Shown here: piece after piece, positions 4,711 to 7,755 of the stretch | How positions within the stretch are numbered: position 1 is the first letter of the stretch | Layout of the letters: the number at the start of each line of letters is the position of its first letter | Origin: Porphyromonadaceae bacterium UBA3327 | Lineage (GTDB): Bacteria; Bacteroidota; Bacteroidia; Bacteroidales; Muribaculaceae | Direction: 5' to 3' | Assembly: GCA_002361155.1 (NCBI GenBank) | Contig: DERZ01000021.1 | Span: 1 to 7,755 of the forward strand | Length of the DNA: 7,755 nt | Position numbers and translations under genes: made by a program | Notes under the pieces: generated by a model | The model's input: the letters and a program-made list of their open reading frames with translations, nothing else | What the model was told of the DNA's origin: nothing | Databases searched by the model: none

Positions 4711-5958
4711 ATGGCTAAGAAAGCTGAGACAGTGAACATGGTCGATCGGTTTCGTGAGTTCAAGGAACTCAAGAATATCGACAAGACTACTATGATATCA
4801 GTGCTGGAGGAATCATTCCGCAACGTGCTTGCAAAGCAGTTCGGCTCCGACGACAACTTCGACGTAATCATGAATCCCGACAAGGGAGACTGTGAGATAT
4901 ATCAGAACCTGATAGTCGTTCCCGATGGAGAGGTAGAGAACGCCGACCGTCAGATAGGGCTCACCGGAGCGCGTGAAATCGACCCTGAATGCGAGATCGG
5001 CGAAGAGGTCGCAAAGCAGATTTTCTTCGAGAAATTCGGCCGCAGGGCCATTCTCAATCTCCGACAGACACTCCAGTCGAAGATACTTGATCTCCAGAAA
5101 GACGCCATTACCTCCAAATTCAAGCAGCTCGAGGGAGAGATCATCACCGGCGAAGTGCATCAGATATGGAAGCGGGAGATGCTGCTTCTCGACGAGGAAC
5201 AGAACGAACTGATCCTTCCCAAAGAGGAACAGATACCCGGCGACTTTTTCCGCAAGGGCGACATGGTGCGCGCCATCGTGAAACGGGTGGACAACCCCAA
5301 CAGCAATCCAAAAGTGATAATCTCGCGTACCGACAACCGGTTCCTGCGCCGTCTCTTCGAGCAGGAAGTTCCCGAGATTCATGACGGTCTCATCACCATA
5401 AAGGATGTGGCCCGCAAGCCGGGAGAGCGCGCCAAGATCGCCGTGGAAAGCTACGACGACCGCATCGACCCGGTCGGAGCGTGCGTGGGCATCAAGGGAA
5501 GCCGTATCCACGGCATCGTCCGCGAACTCCACAATGAAAACATCGACGTGATATCATACACGTCCAATCCCCAGCTTTATATCCAGCGGGCGCTAAGTCC
5601 GGCCAAAATCTCTTCCATCCGCCTCAATGAGGAGGAAAAGAAGGCCGAAGTGTTCCTCCACCCCGACGAGGTAAGCCTTGCCATCGGCAAGGGAGGACTC
5701 AACATCCGTCTGGCCATCATGCTCACCGGCTATGCCATCGATGTCTACCGCGACATAGAGGAAGGAGAGGAGGACATCTATCTCGACGAATTCCGCGATG
5801 AAATCGACGAGTGGGTGATCGAGGCTCTCAAGGACCTCGGACTCGGCACAGCCAAGGCCGTGCTCAACGCTCCCCGCGAGGTGCTTGACCAGGCCGATCT
5901 CGAGGACTCCACTCTCGAGCATGTGCTTGAGGTGCTCCGTGCCGAATTCGAGGACTGA
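4711..5958 (+). CDS. nusA: Transcription termination/antitermination factor NusA
   Basis: NusA binds RNA polymerase and nascent RNA, affecting pausing, intrinsic termination, antitermination and transcription-translation coupling. The 415-residue protein has the expected order: an N-terminal polymerase-binding domain (about 1-135), an S1 domain (about 141-207, EGEIITGEVHQIWKREMLLL), a KH1 domain with DPVGACVGIKGSRI (253-266) and a KH2 domain with LAIGKGGLNIRLA (323-335). After KH2 comes an acidic stretch (about 349-366) and a short helical tail with a helix-hairpin-helix look (about 370-410). It is shorter than E. coli NusA (495 residues) and appears to lack the two full acidic repeats found there. 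The ATG at 4711 follows 118 bases after rimP, in a spacer with two hairpins. No promoter or Shine-Dalgarno sequence is evident, so it is probably transcribed from the rimP promoter. Confidence 0.96.
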   Translation: MAKKAETVNMVDRFREFKELKNIDKTTMISVLEESFRNVLAKQFGSDDNFDVIMNPDKGDCEIYQNLIVVPDGEVENADRQIGLTGAREIDPECEIGEEVAKQIFFEKFGRRAILNLRQTLQSKILDLQKDAITSKFKQLEGEIITGEVHQIWKREMLLLDEEQNELILPKEEQIPGDFFRKGDMVRAIVKRVDNPNSNPKVIISRTDNRFLRRLFEQEVPEIHDGLITIKDVARKPGERAKIAVESYDDRIDPVGACVGIKGSRIHGIVRELHNENIDVISYTSNPQLYIQRALSPAKISSIRLNEEEKKAEVFLHPDEVSLAIGKGGLNIRLAIMLTGYAIDVYRDIEEGEEDIYLDEFRDEIDEWVIEALKDLGLGTAKAVLNAPREVLDQADLEDSTLEHVLEVLRAEFED

Positions 5959-6028
5959 GCCTCCCGCACCGACATCCTTTCATTCAGTAAGGGGTCAAAC
6001 ATTTCATAGTAAACACTAACCGTTATAT

Positions 6029-7755
6029 ATGCGCACAAAAATCAGTAAAGTAGCAAGAGACCTCAACGTAGGAGTCAGCACTGCCGTTGAATTCCTGCGG
6101 AAGCACAACATTGAGGTCGACGAGGGTCCCAACGCCCGGATCGACTCCGATGCCGTCGACATGCTCACCAAAGAGTTCAGCAGCGACAAAAACACAAAGG
6201 CAGACGCAGAAAAAATATTCGGGACCCGCCGCGAAGAAAAGAAAGAGAGGCCCCGCAAAGAACAGCGCGCCGCCCGTCCGGAAGCAGACCGGCGTCCCGC
6301 CGGTCCCAGAATTCTGGGCACCATAGACCTTGACAATCCTAAAGCCGGTCTCAAAGCCGTTACTGAAAGCGCAAAGACTGACGTCATTTCGGCCCCCGAG
6401 GTCAAGGCCGAGGTCAAAAAGAATCCGGTTCCGGCATCGGCCCCGGCACAGGAAACAAAAACCGCAGCTCCTGCTCCCGAAGTGAAAACAGAAGTATCGT
6501 CCACGGAAACCAAACTGGAAACGTCTGCCGCAGACCCTGCCATGAAGTCTGCGAAAGAGTCTATCAAAGCCGAGCCTAAACCGGAAGTTCCTAAGACTGA
6601 ACCTAAACCGGAAACGCCTAAGACAGAACCCGAACCGGAGTCCGCAAAAGAGACCCCGGAAGCGACACCGAAGCCGGCGGCACCCAAGGCAGCCGACGTT
6701 CCGGCGCCTAACCGGCAGCAGACGACTCCGACAGCCGAACAAAAAACAGCACAGCCCGAGAGCGTGCAGCAGGAACCCACATCGCTTGCCGCACAGACAG
6801 GAGCCGATTCGACACCTTTCCGCCTCGGAGGAGCACAGCCGCAGGCACCCGGCCTGAAAGTAGTGGGCAAGATCGACCTCACCGCCATCAACCAGAGCAC
6901 TCGTCCCCGCAAGAAAAGCAAAGCGGAACGCGGACGCGCCGCCGGAGATGCCGACCGGAAGAAACGCAAACGTATAGGCAAGGAGAAAGTCGACATCGAG
7001 AAGGCCACACAGCAGCCGGGATTCGGGGCTGACGCCCGCAAGAAGGACCAGCGCCCCGACAACCGCGGCAACCAGCAGGGTCAGGGCGCAGGCGGACGCG
7101 ACCGCGGCAAGAAACGTGACAAACGTCCCGTAAAGGCCGACATCAGCAGCGAAGACGTTCAGAAGCAGGTGAAGGAAACCCTCGCACGCCTCACCAACAA
7201 ATCAGTGAAGAAGAGCGTGAAGTTCCGCAAGGAGAAACGCGAGGAGATGCACCACCGTGAGATGGAGAACGCCGAGCGCGAGGCAGCTGAAAGCAAGATT
7301 CTTAAAATCACCGAGTTCGTCACCGCCAACGACCTTGCCAGCCTTATGGACGTGCCCGTCAACAAGGTCATTTCCACCTGTATGAATCTCGGTGTGATGG
7401 TGTCGATCAACCAGCGACTCGATGCCGAGACCATCAACATCGTGGCCGAGGAGTTCGGATTCGAGACAGACTTTGTCAGCGCCGATGTGACCGAAGCCAT
7501 CGAGACTCCCGGAGACAAGGAGGAAGACCTCGTGCCCCGTCCCCCGATTGTAACCGTGATGGGACACGTGGACCACGGTAAGACTTCGCTTCTCGACTAT
7601 ATCCGCAAAGCAAATGTGATCGCCGGCGAGGCCGGAGGTATCACACAGCATATCGGAGCCTACAACGTGGAACTGAACGACGGCCGTCACATCACTTTCC
7701 TCGACACCCCGGGCCATGAGGCGTTCACCGCCATGCGTGCCCGCGGAGCCAAGGT
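6029..7755 (+). CDS. infB: Translation initiation factor IF-2, N-terminal part (cut by window edge)
   Basis: IF-2 is the GTPase that brings initiator tRNA to the ribosome and promotes subunit joining. The first 575 codons are visible, open to the right edge with no stop, so it is truncated only by the window. Residues 1 to about 53 form an IF2_N domain ([20 protein letters not shown]). A long low-complexity linker rich in Lys, Pro, Glu and Ala follows, with a three-copy nine-residue repeat at about 182-208 and strongly basic stretches near 292-320 and 335-370. A second IF2_N-like domain lies at about 423-485. The GTPase domain shows G1 GHVDHGKT (512-519), G2 GGITQ (536-540) and G3 DTPGH (559-563); G4 lies beyond the edge. 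Full proteins of this phylum are roughly 900-1000 residues. It begins 70 bases after nusA with no terminator between, which fits one operon. Confidence 0.96.
   Translation, partial: MRTKISKVARDLNVGVSTAVEFLRKHNIEVDEGPNARIDSDAVDMLTKEFSSDKNTKADAEKIFGTRREEKKERPRKEQRAARPEADRRPAGPRILGTIDLDNPKAGLKAVTESAKTDVISAPEVKAEVKKNPVPASAPAQETKTAAPAPEVKTEVSSTETKLETSAADPAMKSAKESIKAEPKPEVPKTEPKPETPKTEPEPESAKETPEATPKPAAPKAADVPAPNRQQTTPTAEQKTAQPESVQQEPTSLAAQTGADSTPFRLGGAQPQAPGLKVVGKIDLTAINQSTRPRKKSKAERGRAAGDADRKKRKRIGKEKVDIEKATQQPGFGADARKKDQRPDNRGNQQGQGAGGRDRGKKRDKRPVKADISSEDVQKQVKETLARLTNKSVKKSVKFRKEKREEMHHREMENAEREAAESKILKITEFVTANDLASLMDVPVNKVISTCMNLGVMVSINQRLDAETINIVAEEFGFETDFVSADVTEAIETPGDKEEDLVPRPPIVTVMGHVDHGKTSLLDYIRKANVIAGEAGGITQHIGAYNVELNDGRHITFLDTPGHEAFTAMRARGAK
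6572..6652 (+). repeat. 27-bp tandem repeat inside the infB linker
   Basis: Three consecutive in-frame 27-bp units begin at 6572, 6599 and 6626. They encode [18 protein letters not shown] and the more divergent EPEPESAKE. The repeats fall in the unstructured linker between the two IF2_N domains, where length variation should be tolerated. Recent duplication is likely for the first two units, which are nearly identical; the third has drifted. Confidence 0.75.

Noticed and set aside
6016..7071. 351-residue minus-strand open frame opposite infB
   Set aside because: Its low-complexity Ser/Ala/Gly/Leu-rich translation mirrors the Lys/Glu/Pro/Ala-rich IF-2 linker. infB itself is certain from its GTPase motifs.

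Overview
The window looks like a chromosomal housekeeping region of a Bacteroidales bacterium, possibly Muribaculaceae or a relative. Three things in the sequence point there. Two start regions carry a TAnnTTTG element typical of the Bacteroidota primary sigma factor (TAAATTTG before dnaX, TATCTTTG before rimP). None of the four main plus-strand start codons has a convincing Shine-Dalgarno sequence. The RimP, NusA and IF2 sequences are of the Bacteroidota type. The family-level guess is inference. Coding DNA is GC-rich, while the left 660 bases are clearly AT-rich.

Left region (1 to about 660): no gene I can defend. It is AT-rich and unusually dense in short repeats: a 13-bp tandem repeat with a distant inverted copy, a composite hairpin at 385-443, a perfect 12-bp inverted repeat at 478-531, and an 8-bp motif recurring at exactly 41-bp intervals. 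It may be a degraded mobile element, a dispersed intergenic repeat or a structured RNA; none of these is established.

Minus strand (663-1523): two genes in tandem, a PduO-type cob(I)alamin adenosyltransferase followed by a small acidic DUF2795 protein. They diverge from dnaX across a 143-bp intergenic region.

Plus strand, first unit (1597-3977): a promoter, then dnaX (DNA polymerase III clamp-loader subunit), overlapped by or nearly abutting a NudC-like Nudix hydrolase. dnaX has a run of seven C exactly where the clamp-loader core meets its proline-rich linker. A one-base slip there would meet a stop two codons later and give a 370-residue gamma-like product.

Plus strand, second unit (4069 to the right edge): a promoter, a terminator-like hairpin at the expected transcript start, then rimP, nusA and infB. 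This is the widely conserved cluster linking 30S maturation, transcription elongation/termination and translation initiation. infB is cut by the right edge just after its G3 motif. The hairpin before rimP and the folded rimP-nusA spacer suggest control at the RNA level, which is inference.

Most of the window is ordinary core genome. The best leads are the dnaX slippage site, the rimP leader hairpin and the repeat-rich left flank.
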